Source: Apostichopus parvimensis
Taxonomy: Eukaryota; Echinodermata; Holothuroidea; Aspidochirotida; Stichopodidae
DNA: 38,696 nucleotides
Direction: 5' to 3'
NCBI GenBank assembly: GCA_000934455.1
Contig: KN884977.1
Span: 74,541-113,236 of the forward strand
A program made the translations under genes and the position numbers. Positions within the stretch are counted from its first letter, which is position 1, and each line of letters starts with the position of its first letter. Below are positions 11,228 to 22,861 of this stretch, piece after piece. The notes beneath the pieces are model-generated. The model was given only the letters and a program-made list of their open reading frames with translations, searched no databases and had not been told where the DNA came from.

Positions 11228-11975
11228 ATTCATTTGGTGTAAAAACTTAGCTGGATGTCTTTGTTGGTTAATGAAATTCTTATTTAAAGAAATACCGATA
11301 TGTTTGGGAAAAAATTTTCAAACAAACTTAAGCAAAAAATGGTTTTAAGTGCAGAATTTGCATTAATTAAAAGCAGCTCGCCCAAAGCCATTTCAATTTC
11401 TCTCCAGATATGCATCATGAATAATATATTTCAGGTTTTCCTCGGTGTTGACATTTCATGCTGAGACTGTAGTCTTCTTCATTTTCTGCTAAATCTTTCA
11501 TTTTGCAAATTTTGAGATTGAGTAACAAATTTCACATCAAGACTATGTTAACAAGTGCACGATTTCAGATAATCAGTTAAAACTTTTTCTATCTTACTTC
11601 AGTCTGTAAATTTATGCCGCTTACACGTGGGCGAAAAAAAAAGTTTGTCATGCTGTTGTCATATTGGCAGAGCTTAGAAATTCTCCTTCCTCTCCGTACA
11701 GACTGCTTGAATTAATTTCTTCTTTTTATTCTCTTACAGTCTACTCCGATTGTATTTGACGTTAGGGCAAACATTACCGTTTACACGTAAAGATGCTTGA
11801 CATTCACAAAATGCCATCCCAAATCATATCTCAATGGATATATGGGAGCTGATCCTATTAGCTCCAACAGTCATATCTCCCTATGAAAATTCCAACTGTT
11901 TTGTTATGTTTAAAGGGGTATGCATAAGAGTTAAGCGTTTAAAGTGCCCCGGATCGAAGCAACTAGACTTCATAA

Positions 11976-12228
11976 CTTAAAAGTAGGATTAATATTCGGC
12001 ATAACTTTGTTTCTAATAGGGTTGTGAATGAGTGGAACGGTTTGCCTTAGAAAGTTGTACTTGCAAGTAGTGTGAATGGGTTTAAGACTGCTATTGACAA
12101 GCCCTTTAAGCATTGTAATCGGGTCTGAGTGTTTGTGTCTTCAGTTTTGTTTTTCTCTCCTATAGGGTCCTTGATGGGGACTTGAGTGTCCCTCCTGATC
12201 CTTTTTTTCTACTAAACTAAACTCAAAC
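11976..12228 (+). mobile_element. LINE 3' end fragment, CR1/L2-like
   Basis: The plus-strand frame from 11976 encodes LKSRINIRHNFVSNRVVNEW followed by NGLP, a stop at 12048-12050, then KVVLASSVNGFKTAIDKPFK. This matches the common C-terminus of CR1/L2-like reverse-transcriptase proteins (pattern F-S-N-R-V-V-N-E-W-N-S-L-P). A short 3' UTR ends in a (TAAAC)n-like tail near 12212-12228. The internal stop and the lack of upstream RT domain show a truncated dead copy. It lies in the same orientation as the host gene. Confidence 0.82.
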
Positions 12229-12309
12229 ATTTCATCAGGCTAGAGCCTAAATTCGGATTGACTTTGGGTGTATCTTAAAAAAGGCTGTTTTGGTATTTGG
12301 TCGATCATG

Positions 12310-12780
12310 ATTCCAAAGATTAAGAGTTCACGCTTTATAGAGAGTGTCCAGGAATGATCACTCTCAGGGGATGTGAAATTAGTCACTCGTATCAAAAGAG
12401 TGAATACTTGTGTACATGTATCAAAATGAGTGAATACTTGTCAAGTTAGCTGGTACACTTTGAGTTGAGTTTTTCACTTACTATATGAGCTAAAGTTTGC
12501 TTGAATTCACTACAAGGAGAAGAGTGAAATTATTCCTATAATAGAGTGATATCATACATTCGCAATTGGAATTATTTCTCACACTACTCTTTGGAAGTGA
12601 GACTTTGGCTGCTTACCCTACAGTGTTACTAAAAATTAGATAGTTGCAATATTTAGCTCTACTTTCTCTTCTACTAGAATTCTCTAAAATTCAGGATTTG
12701 AGGAGAAGAGTGAAATTATTCCTCTAAAGAGTGATCATTGTATAGACACTCTGAAAAGAGTGATTTTCAATGTACGACCC
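12310..12780. mobile_element. GAGTG-rich foldback/MITE-like element
   Basis: Long imperfect inverted repeats face each other: AGAGTGTCCAGGAATGATCA from 12341 against the reverse complement of 12728-12752 (AGAGTG-ATCATTGTATA-GACACTCT). Between them are many AGAGTGAA/TTCACTC units, including two near-identical segments GGAGAAGAGTGAAATTATTC at about 12517 and 12700. The left flank (ATTCCAAAGATTAAGAGTTC, 12310) resembles the terminus of the element at 33952. No target duplication could be fixed, so the exact borders and superfamily are unknown. Confidence 0.55.
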
Positions 12781-13058
12781 TTTGAAATATATTGACTGTA
12801 GCTGCATGCCTTATGTAATTATTGAAAAATTAGTTTCCAAATATTAACCTGATTAAATATTTGACAATCATATATCTGGATGGTTTCACTGAATACTTGA
12901 TACAAAAAAAAATGATAAAAAAATGATAAAAAAAAAAATTGAAAATGTTTTTCCTTTTCCTCCATTATTCCATTGCACCTTGACTGTGTAAATTAGTAAC
13001 GTGAGACTTATGAAGATCATCAGCCCCAATTGTTAGCAATCTAAAGATTCCTAGTTAA

Positions 13059-13088
13059 GGTTTACAAAGGTTTACAAAGGTTTACAAA
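13059..13088. repeat. 10-bp tandem repeat, three copies
   Basis: Three consecutive copies of the unit GGTTTACAAA, followed by a degenerate copy (CTTTTACAGT). A short local slippage array inside the putative intron. Confidence 0.9.
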
Positions 13089-14028
13089 CTTTTACAGTTC
13101 TGATCCTGTAAATTATTCCCAAGCACCCAGGATTATTAAAAAAGACAATTTCAGTGTCTCAGTATGGATATTCTATTGTACTTTTGAGATTGAAAGTAAA
13201 CTGTTTGTTGATATTGGAGCACGAATTTCCATCAATTATCTATCAGACTTGCTAACATACTTGGGGATAATACTGATCAACCGTTAATAACAGATAAAAA
13301 AAAGGTGGTACATATTGCTAGTCCATCAAAATTTACATCACATCGCGAAAACAATGAAAGCAGGTATCAACTGTTTGTATGAATTTAGTTTATCAGAACA
13401 TCCTTTTTTTATTAGGGAAGTTAAAAAATATATTAAAAAAAACAATAATAATGTAATTTCCACTAAGTAGGTCTGGACTGAGGGGATAATGCATATTCAT
13501 CAAATCAAGTTTGCTTTAGAACTAGATGAGCAAAGCACATGCTTAAAAATGGGATACGTTGCAACACCTTAATAGCTATGGAAGCACTTTTACTAACGAT
13601 CAACTTTTTTCATGTTTTTTCATAGGACTATGACACGTCAGTGCTAAAATCTGTCCTTTCATGCAAAAGTTATCCTTGAGACTCCAAACAAAAGAGTATT
13701 TAATTTGGACAGTATATTTTCCAAACGATCCCTTTACAAAACTTATTGACTACAGGAATGTAATAATATATGCAAATTTTCCAGATTTCTCTTTGGCCAC
13801 ATGATATATATATTCCTTTAATCTTGTTGAAGAAGGACCCATGAGAGGCCAAACCGCACGGCAGACAATGAAATACATGTCATTTTGACAGTACACCTGC
13901 GAACCCTTAACGACCTCTGCATCTCGAGTATGTATTTTACTCTGTTTGAAATGCATACCGTATAGAACTTGCTTGAATGTTAACTATGAGTTATGCATAC
14001 ACCTTCCTTCCTGTTCATTAGTCCCAAG

Positions 14029-14200
14029 AGAAGGCGATCCGATCGCTGCGTCAGAGATGGACGTCATACGCACGCCGCCGACCGAGCGGCGTCCAATGGG
14101 GTTTGAAAGTAGGGGGTTTCAAGATGTTACGCTGGAAGAACTATCAAGATTTCGGCTCGAGTTTTCCGCTGACAGTTATAACGTTACGCAGAGTCATTAA
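14029..14200 (+). CDS. putative terminal coding exon (stop TAA), family not recognised
   Basis: A polypyrimidine tract (CCTTCCTTCCTGTTC, 14003-14017) is followed by possible acceptors TTAG (14021) and CCAAG (14028). With the second, the phase-2 donor of the exon at 2789 joins in frame, giving Arg then 56 residues beginning EGDPIAASEMDVIRTPPTER and ending FSADSYNVTQSH, with TAA at 14198-14200. The product is charged, with a TPP site and a possibly helical segment DVTLEELSRFRLEF. It would form the C-terminus. The frame is clearly richer in CpG and G/C than the flanks (14030-14190). With the first acceptor, joining to the 2443 exon gives a different frame stopping at TGA near 14101-14103, so that use would need an unseen intervening exon. 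The exon is plausible; its join to the upstream exon is an inference. Confidence 0.55.
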
Positions 14201-15161
14201 TCGGGACATTCCAGAGAACACCTGGTTGGATTACTGACCTTTATTGGGTTTCCCCGGTTTTTTTAATCTACAGTTTGATGTTGGATATATGCACGTGGAT
14301 GTCTAAGTAGCTCAATATACCTTCGGGGTAAATTCATACACCGAATCCTCAATAGGTTTTTTTTTTTTTTTTTAAATTTGCATTTTCCAAATACTCCTAG
14401 CATTTTGTAGACTACTCTTGCAAGCTTGGCATGGACAACTGGAGCATCGGGCTGTGAAACACGACAGTTTAATGGCGAGGTGTCAAGTTGATGCCCCGGC
14501 TTGGATTTTTCTACCTTGACCAATTATACATTTGGCATGCTTCTCTGAGTTTGTCTTGTGAAAATTATGTTAGGATGGATGAGAGATGGATGTAGACAAG
14601 TAATGCATAGGATATATACCTATCATGAATATTTTTTAATTTTTTTAATTTTACTTGTAGGGTTATCTTGGCCTCGATTTGCAGTTTCACTGTGATTAAG
14701 AGGCGGCAGGCTGAGACTATGTTCTGTGTTACAACATGGATGCATGAGTCCAAGCTAATTATATACTACTATGTCACCAGTGCTTGCATTTTCTAGTGTT
14801 TGCTCCTAAACTCCATTTCAGAACTAGCTAGGATAAAGGAGGAGGGGTAGGGGAGGGGGGGGAAGAGGAGGGCAGGAGAGGGTAATTGTAGACATAATAG
14901 CTTTATTTGAACAACAGTTCAAGGGAAGAATTTAAAAGAAAACATCTGTAGCTTTCTTTACCCAATCAGGCCTACTATACCACAATGGACTGAACTATAT
15001 AAACCAATAAGTCTTTCAAAGGTTTCCCTTCCGTAGTATAAGTTGGTATGTACAACAGCAACATGCCTTGCATGCTATTGCAAACTCCTTTTATACCAGT
15101 GGCCAACTTCCACATCTCCTCCCTTTAGGGATTAGTATCATAGAGTTGACTCAGAACTTAA

Positions 15162-15587
15162 CTGCTATGATTGGCATATCCTCTTACCAGGTAACTTTTA
15201 AACCAAACAGAGCATATTTACATCCTCTTAAAGGGCACATACCTGCTATGATTGGCATATCCTCTTACTGCAGGTAACTTTTAAACCAAACAGAGCATAT
15301 TTACATATTCTTAAAGGGCACATACCAGCTATGATTGGCATATCCTCTAACCAGGTAACTTTCAAGCCAATCAGAGAATATTTACATCCTCTTTAAGGGC
15401 ACATACCTGCTATGATTAGCATATCCTCTTAACAAGGTAACTTTTAAACCAAACAGAGCATATTTACATATTCTTAAAGGGCACATACCTGCTATGATTG
15501 GTACATCCTCTTACCAGGTAAGAGGATAGAGGATAGGATAGAGGAAGCCAAGCAGAGCATATTTACATCCTCGTAAAGGGCACAGAG
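15162..15587. repeat. tandem array, about 82-bp unit, five copies
   Basis: The anchor GCTATGATTGGCATATCCTC or near variants recurs at 15164, 15245, 15328, 15409 and 15491, giving an 81-83 bp period. Each unit continues with GGTAACTTTTAAACC, a CAGAGCATATTTACAT block and AAAGGGCACATACC. The last copy is disrupted by AGAGGATA-type sequence. The array would lie in the 3' UTR if the terminal exon call is right. No open frame is preserved through it. Confidence 0.92.
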
Positions 15588-16722
15588 TGTATGATCCAGA
15601 CAGGATTAAACATCACAAACTAATTGATTGTCATACTTGCCTACAGTTATTTTGGCAGTCCTAGTGTGGTGTATTAGCATTTATTCCAACAATTGATTAT
15701 TAAGATACTATTGATATCAGACTATGTAATTAGGAATGTGTCAGATTTAAGGCAAGGTACAGGTTATGGGAGGGGAGGGCAGGGGAAAGGAGGGGAGGGG
15801 AGTTAAGGGGCCATGTTCTTATGTAACATGTTCAATGATACCTCAAACCAGCTATGGGTGCTGTGAATCACTGAGGGCTTCTTATTTCTTGGACTCGTCC
15901 TCACCTTGCTATAACTATCGACATAAAATGTGAATTAACTAATGTTTAATTTCGGCCATACGATTAAGCCAGGAATCTATTTTTCCTGACGGAGAGGTGA
16001 GGGAGAGGTGAATGGGGATGAGGGGTGGAAGTTTAAGCCAGGGGAAAGGGTGGGGATGAGTGGCAAGGTAGAGATGTGAAGAACCATAATATAGCATAAA
16101 TAGTCTGCTTTATAGGAAATGCCTGCCAGAAAGTTTAATTTCAAAGGCCACAATTTTCCTCAAAATTTGCACAAGATAACTAGTGTTTAAAATTTTATAA
16201 CTAAATTTAGCATGAATTTCTGTATTGGATGAATAACTTGAGTGGTATAAATTCCAAAATGACATCCACAGTCTATCCAGATTTTAAGGGGGGGGGGGAG
16301 GGGTGGGGTAAAGTTGTGAACTGATGTGACCTAGTTTCAGGGATTAGACAATGAGACTCTATAGCCTGTGACCATTCTAAAGCAATATTGACCCTTGGAG
16401 TAGTTGGTACCACCCTCAAGAGGCTATGAATTCATATGTGTTTTTTGACACCTCCTCTTTAACCTCCCATTGCCCTCCTGCCAGCTGATGGCTGGATGCT
16501 TGGGCAGATAAGAGAAGACATGCTCAGGAAATATCTCTACCATCAATACAGGGCAGAGAGGTGTCAGGTTTCAATCACCTTGTACTGAATGGAGGCCAGA
16601 TCCACTGAACTGGCCTCATATAGGAATCCCTTTGGTATTTCCTCCTGGGCTTCAAGCACATGTCATGGTTAATAGCTGTAGCCTAGCAATACAGGATAAT
16701 ACATTGTCATATAACAGCCAGA

Positions 16723-16753
16723 TACTACTACTACATACTACTACTACTACTAC
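16723..16753. repeat. (ACT)n microsatellite
   Basis: A run of TAC/ACT triplets with one interruption (ACATACT). Confidence 0.9.
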
Positions 16754-17111
16754 CAGCCTATGTACCACAATAACACATGCTATCAACAAGCCGGGTACAC
16801 TTCAGAACAACCCGAAACCTCCAATTGGATGGAATCAAATATGTGTTGACATTTGGAGACTTTTATGGAGCCGAGTGTTTAACTACCAGTTTTTATATTG
16901 GAGTGCTTGTCACAAAAAATGTCAAACCTTCAGCAGTTTTAACATAGGAAATCGAGAAACCACACACAGTTATAAATGGTTCAATGTCGGCTCGGTATTT
17001 TATGCTAGGAAGTGGTGATCTAAAATCCTACTATATTACTGGACTTAAAATTCTGTGTCAAAGAGATTTCTTTTAATATACCTTGTGTCTCTGGAAGTGT
17101 TTCTCTTGGAT

Positions 17112-17117
17112 AATAAA
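17112..17117 (+). terminator. possible poly(A) signal AATAAA
   Basis: A canonical AATAAA followed within 30 bases by a T/GT-rich stretch (GTTTGATAATGTGCTATTGT), as expected for a cleavage site. It would give the plus-strand gene a 3' UTR of about 2.9 kb. AATAAA also occurs by chance in AT-rich DNA, so this is only a candidate. Confidence 0.3.
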
Positions 17118-18321
17118 GGTTTGATAATGTGCTATTGTTGTCTGTTATTACTATGATAATGTGCTATTGTCTGTTATTATTATAGTGACTATACTGTACT
17201 TTATCGCTACATTGGAGCTCTGTAACAGGATATGACAAATGGGTTGTCAGTCGCTCGTTGTTTTACAGCCTTGTCGTACGACACGGTGAACATCGGTCTC
17301 CCGTTTTGGAATTTTTTTATTACTCCAGGTTTCTTGGAAATTTCACTCGGTTGTTGATTTGTAGAGACATTTGAAATAAGGCTCTATAGGTAAATTTTTC
17401 TTTGACTTTTTTTATCGTTGGAAATTGAACTGCAAGGTTCTGATTATTGTCTTCTGTCGGTTAAATATAAGTTTATGTAAGACTATTTCAGTGGCTGGTT
17501 ATTATTTTTTTCTTTATTTCAGAGTAACAAAATTTTGCTACTTAAGGTAGCCTTAGTATTCTATGTCCATATTTTATAATCTAAAGAAATAAGTGATTTG
17601 AACTCTGTAGATATGCTTTTCAATTGGTCTCAGCTACTCTTGTCATATTTAAGGAATGTTTATTGTGATATATATCGACCATATCATTTTCACTTAATCA
17701 CCCACACCATGCACCCCCACTCATCCCCACCCCACCCCAGCCTGCCACCCCATCCCCAACCCAACCCCAACCCACACTTAGCTTTAAAACTTTACACATT
17801 GTAAACAGTAAGAAACTGAGAAAACGAACTCTTCGGGAACTCTGTAATTTATAAGTTTTGTATGAAGTTAATGTTTAGTGATTGATTAATTGTCACCAAT
17901 GGCTTACAGTACAGTACCTGCATTTTTATTAATGTCATTTAGCTTTTAATTAAGCTCAGATAGATTTTTATAGTGTAGTGTTAATAATTGGGCCCAATAA
18001 CCAGGATGTTGTTGGTACTACTGCATGCCAACGAAAATGGGGTAAAATTAATGTAAATTTATTCAATTTGGTTCAGAGGGCAGCTCAGGTTCATGCAGGA
18101 GTGACATGAAAATTCTTGATGAATTTTGCTCATTTTACAATATGTGTCATCAAGAAAGATTACTCAAAGAAATCAGGTGAAGGGTAGAGGCTAAAAAAAT
18201 ATGAAATGATATGAAGTGACATCTCTCTTATAGTTTTTCAATCTGCATAAAGAACCAGTATGTAGGTGACATACAATATCTGTATTCTGTTGGTGCTTTT
18301 TATTTAATTATCATGTAGTCT

Positions 18322-18349
18322 TAATTAAGGTATCTGCATACCTTAATTA
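18322..18349. repeat. perfect 12-bp inverted repeat
   Basis: TAATTAAGGTAT, a four-base loop CTGC, then ATACCTTAATTA. The stem is too short for an animal pre-miRNA and is probably a chance or cruciform-forming palindrome. Confidence 0.75.
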
Positions 18350-19140
18350 TATGTTTGTTAGAGCAGGCCAAGAAGCAGTGGATCAATCTCCGTAAAATAC
18401 TTCAATTTGCTCTTAAGATTCTTCATAAGAAATGAATTCATTTATATTCACACAAGAAAAATTCATTTATATATTTATTATCTGTGGAAAATCAAATAAA
18501 CAAACAAACAGACATTTAATCTATGCCGAATTATGTAGCGAGTCAGTCCCAATTATCTTGCGATGTCTCATAACTAACTCTACTCTCTGTGCTAGACCTG
18601 TATATTTAACTGTACATGTTCTTAGGCTGCTGTCATGAATTTGATCATCTTAATTAATTTACCCTAGATATCCTCTAAACAATTAAAACCTAAATCGTGT
18701 CTCCCGGTTTCTTCCTTCTTCAGTTTTTATTTATCCCAAAACAGTCGTTTGGGGAAATGCATCTTTTGTGGTACAATTGCAGAGAATTTATAGCCGTATC
18801 AATTGACCTAGTTATGTCGGTCAGCTGATGAAATAAACGTCAGTGGAAAATTTGAAATTGGTTTCAAAATTATCGTTTGATTCATTTCATCTGGATTGTT
18901 TCGTAAACTGCAGTACTATATACAACATATATATCTCACAGTGCTAATTATCCAAAAAGTCTAGTGTATAACTAAACCAATGAATTATTACATTGTATAC
19001 ACATGGGACAATTCACATGTAGCTTTTGGCCAATATTTTTTGGTTTTATTTCCTACATCTAAAATCATAATTTCATGCCTGAGCAAAGGAAAATGCAGAT
19101 GGCTAGAAAATTACATCCCATAAAGCATAAAGTAACTAGA

Positions 19141-19590
19141 CAGCTGTTTTAATTTTGTTTAATCTTAATAGATAAATTTATGTCTTAGATAGGCTAAAAT
19201 AAGGGATAAGAAAGATATTTGTACTCAGCTGAAAGGTAATTAGCCCAGCTAGCTGCTTACAGTATATAAGCGTTTCGCCAAAATATGAAATATTACCTAA
19301 ATTTATGCATAATTTTAACAAATTTTAGTTTTAATCATGATGTCATTATTGTTATATAGTTTTTAAATATGCAGCAGCTGTTTAATTGTTTAATTCAATT
19401 ATTTTATGCCCTAGAAAGCAGAGAAAAGGCAAAGATGTTTGTACTTCTAAGCTGATAAATTGATAATAAGTGCTAGTTAGTTGAGCTACAATAAGCAATT
19501 ACAGCAAAATATGATATGTAATCTGAATTTATGCATATAATTTTAACAAATTTAAGTTCTAATCTAATCATGTAAATATTGACCAGTAAT
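19141..19590. repeat. diverged two-copy tandem duplication, about 234-bp unit
   Basis: CAGCTGTTTTAATT at 19141 and CAGCTGTTTAATT at 19375 start two units. Both contain a GAAAGATATTTGTAC/CAAAGATGTTTGTAC block, AAAATATGAxAT, and ATTTATGCATAATTTTAACA or a close variant before ending near TCTAATCATG. Divergence is much higher than in the 9511 duplication, so this one is older. Confidence 0.75.
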
Positions 19591-21088
19591 AGTATTAAAG
19601 ATGGCAGTTGATGAGTGTAGCCTTAGGTTGGGGATGAGGATGGGGGGGGGGGGGCGGTCAGGACCGAGGGAGTGTGAGGATTGTTCTAGAAGGGTACTGT
19701 AGTTAGCATACATGTGAGTGTTAGGGTTGGTAGACTAAGTATTTTATATTCAATATGCAGACTGGTTTACATGCTTCTTGAGGTAATTTTTAACTTTACA
19801 TATCACTCAGTAAAAAGCCATGTGTGCATTTATACATTTTACACTGTCACATATATTGGTTACATTGTATTCTAAGAGATATGTGTGGTAATGTTATTTG
19901 TTAACTTCTAATCATCAATGAGTTAATAGGGCCCTGTTAATCCTGTATAGAAAATAGAACTCTGTTAATCCTGTGAAATTTTATGTCCTACACATTTAAC
20001 CATTTTTTAAAAATTGTTTACAAACCTTAACCCTAACTCCACTGGTGTGACTCCAGTGTACCAAAGTAGCTCAACCCGCCCCCCTCCCCCACCCCTCCCC
20101 CTGCCTTTGCATCTGTGCCACAATCAGGGTGTACAATAGCTTAACAACTTACAAAGAGTAATTGTGCCTTTCCTGAAATTGTTGGTACCCCTCAACTCAC
20201 AATCTTCGCTACAGGCCTGAAATAGCCGATAGTTTTTACCTGCAGCTCTCAGTGATATTTGTTACCACCAGATTGTAACAGTTCTAAATCAAGCAAAATT
20301 AATAACTTTAAAAGGAGCTCTACAGTAAATGAGCCTGAGTTATTTAGTACAATTTCATTGAGTACCCAATTAACTAGTACTTACCACAATTTTGTCACTT
20401 CACAGAGAATTAACGACTGCATCGAATGAAGATTCAAAGTGTATGTCAAATCAGCTTGCTTGATAAAATGTAAAAATAACTCTTCAAGTGGACCTGTTAT
20501 TGCTAGAAATTCAGCACCTCTAAGAGCACTTCTAAAAGTCACTAAATTATATTTTTAGTTTTAGGCTCAGATTCCTAGGTGCCATGTGAGTGTTCTTTGC
20601 CTGGTAGTGCTAACACCTTTGAAATTTAACATCTACATAGAGGAATTAAAATGATAGTTACCTAGACACCAAGACACCCCCCCCCAGCACCCCAGCCCTC
20701 CAAGAAAACAAAGAGTAACTCTTAGTGATTGCTCTTTTTGAAATCTCTCAAGGGTGGCAAAAGTCATTTGTGATTAACACCATGGATTTTTTTTTTCACC
20801 CTTCTACCTCATTGTTGTTTACTAAGTCTGGCAAGCTCTTACTTGTCACAAACTGCCTAAAGAAATGTCATTTATCTTGACAAAGGCAAGAGGTATATTT
20901 AGTTACTGTACTGCTTTCAAATGTCTGCTCAAGATAAGTTTTCATGGTACAGTTTTTTTTTTCTTCTGAAAGGTCTGTTGACCCTGTTCTATGAGGACAA
21001 CATGTATGCAGTTTAACATACTCTATATATGCCAATCATACTGAACTTGGAGCTGCTTATGTCAATCATTAGATTACCAGGGCAAGGA

Positions 21089-21147
21089 TTCAGGAAGGAG
21101 GAGAGGGTGGGGGAGAGGGTGGGGGAGGCGGTGGAGAGGGGGGGGGG
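21089..21147 (+). repeat. G-rich tract with G-quadruplex potential
   Basis: Several G-runs of three or more separated by short A/T-containing loops, ending in a 10-G run at 21138-21147. The pattern fits a plus-strand G-quadruplex, but no adjacent gene gives it a role. Confidence 0.6.
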
Positions 21148-22366
21148 AGTTGTGGAAGGTACACTCTCCCTCATTTGCAACCTCACACTAAAATCCAAAA
21201 TTAATGACTATACCACAACCTTGACTGCATACATGAGGATTCAGCTTCTAAGACAGCAGACTAATGCCCCGCCCCCTTTCGAGCTTTCAGATTTAATCTG
21301 AAGGTTTGCACCTTTTGTCCATAAATTATCTCCTTTTCTCACATAACCTAGAGCTGTTTTTTCAATTCTACCCTAACGCTTAACTAACAGTTGCCGTTTA
21401 AGATCGACACAAATGATTCATCTTAAACATTTAATTATTCAATCAAGGTACTGTAGAGATTCACTTGAATGTTAACGAATGACGGCAAATCACAAAACAA
21501 CACAGGGAGCAGTTAAATAGTGTTCAAATATAGTAGCTGACTATAATAAAGGTTTTTTGAAATTTGTCTGTATTCTAAGTACGGTTCCAGTGTACAAAAA
21601 CTACTATTCATCTTTGCACTTGAAATTTGACCAATTATTGTTAGTAGCACTTTGCTAGGTTAAATACATGTACAGTATGTGACACTGGATAAATTATTCC
21701 ATGCAATATACAGTAAAAGTATGTTCATAATATAAGCAGTACAACTAAATGATCCAGTTATGATATTCTCTCAGCTAGGACTTGGATTTTACTGAGAATT
21801 CATGTCAATTTTTATATTTTGCTATATCAACAGACAATAAAAATGGTTTTTGAATCCTTGTCTATCAGGGTCAGCCTTTTAATATTTTTCGGGCAGTTGA
21901 TGAAGTTGTCTCCGCTATTAGACCAATAATCAATGAGTTCTAAACAAGAAGAAAAGTTTAATATATTTTACCGTCCTTCGACGGTCAGACATACTGGCTC
22001 ATAATATATAGAGTTGGTAGACTTGAATTTTGTTGTACTCAACTAAAAGCACACATCGATATACAATGTATGTATATACATATATGGATTTAGTTCCATT
22101 GATTTATAAATTGGGAAAACAAAGGTTTCATGAAAAAGCTTAAAAAGTGAATTTATATGTCCATGTATATTTAGCATTTAGGTATTTTGTGTGGAGTTTG
22201 ACTATATTCACCCTGTAATATGACAACCTATTTGATTAAAATTAATTATATAGCCATTATATGCTATTAAACATGCTTTCATTCACATTATATATATCCA
22301 TGCATGTAAGTACCTTGCCCTATAGACCCTATAGATAATATACTGTGCTGCATACATACCTGTGTG

Positions 22367-22861
22367 CAGTGGCGGAGCTAGGGGTATTGGTCAGAGGGGG
22401 CGAGAATGGTCTGTAGGGGCGCTTTGACACTATCTAAGTGGAGCGCCACTACGGGTTGGCGCGGAGCGTACAGAATTTTTTTTGAGTAAAGATACTCCCT
22501 AGATCACCGGAAATGACTCTTTCCGGGCCTTGCTAATTTGCAGATAAACGAAGAATAAATAGCTGTCATCGCCATTTGTGACAACTCGTAAGTTTATATG
22601 GGTGTTGAAAGTACATGCCCTTGGAAATAGTTTCATACAACGGAAGTGCCGATAAATGAAAGACCGCCGTTAGAGCATTTTGTGAGAAAATTTCACCAAC
22701 AAAATGTGACAAATGTCAATAGGTAGATGAGAGCGCAATAAAAAGGCAATAATTGCGAATAAGTAAAAAATAGTAAAAAGCTGAAAAGGGCGCCAGCAGT
22801 CCATTTGAGTCCGTCAGGGGAGGCATTCGCCCCCCCTGACTGAATGGACGCTCCACCACTG
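22367..22861 (-). mobile_element. hAT-like MITE, inverted copy of the 10837 family (495 bp)
   Basis: The left end starts CAGTGGCGGAGC, and the right end read inward starts CAGTGGTGGAGCGTCC. A perfect 8-bp target duplication, CCTGTGTG, lies at 22359-22366 and 22862-22869. The sequence is the reverse complement of the 10837-11227 element along its length, with an extra internal segment of about 104 bp (around 22565-22670). The subterminal G/C foldback is kept in imperfect form (GTCAGGGGAGGC...GCCCCCCCTGAC). A 60-codon minus-strand frame inside it is incidental. This may be the more complete form of the family. Confidence 0.93.

Larger units (their letters stand above)
2790..14028 (+). other. 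probable 11.2-kb intron
   Basis: The interval runs from the GTAAGTG donor at 2790 to an AAG acceptor at 14026-14028, or alternatively TTAG at 14018-14021. No other exon was found between them, but a small one could be missed. It is AT-rich and carries the MITEs, SINE, LINE fragment and tandem repeats listed separately. The remaining blocks (2830-3830, 4170-6570, 6670-8170, 9900-10830, 12780-13990) are AT-rich and have no supportable coding region. Treating the interval as one intron depends on joining the two flanking exons, which rests on compatible phase and strand only. Confidence 0.45.
14201..17135 (+). other. putative 3' UTR / downstream region
   Basis: If 14200 is the stop codon, this is the 3' UTR up to the first AATAAA noticed at 17112. 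An ATTAAA at about 15604 is an earlier alternative. The region has AT-rich sequence, a purine/G-rich block near 14836-14880, a five-copy 82-bp tandem array, G-rich tracts near 15760, 16000 and 16288, and an (ACT)n run. A 128-codon frame at 16632 crosses the (ACT)n run and shows no motif or splice support. Confidence 0.35.
17136..22366. other. intergenic, no gene supported
   Basis: AT-rich DNA. It contains a C/CA-rich tract at 17700-17775, a small hairpin at 18322, the diverged 234-bp duplication at 19141, a 13-G run at 19642-19654, a C-rich tract near 20078-20102 and a G-rich block at 21089-21147. Short frames at 18432, 21013 and 21029 show no conserved motif and no splice context. Confidence 0.5.

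Noticed and set aside
18322..18349. Perfect 12-bp hairpin as a possible small-RNA gene
   Set aside because: The stem is too short, the loop has four bases, and the sequence is AT palindromic; kept only as an inverted repeat.
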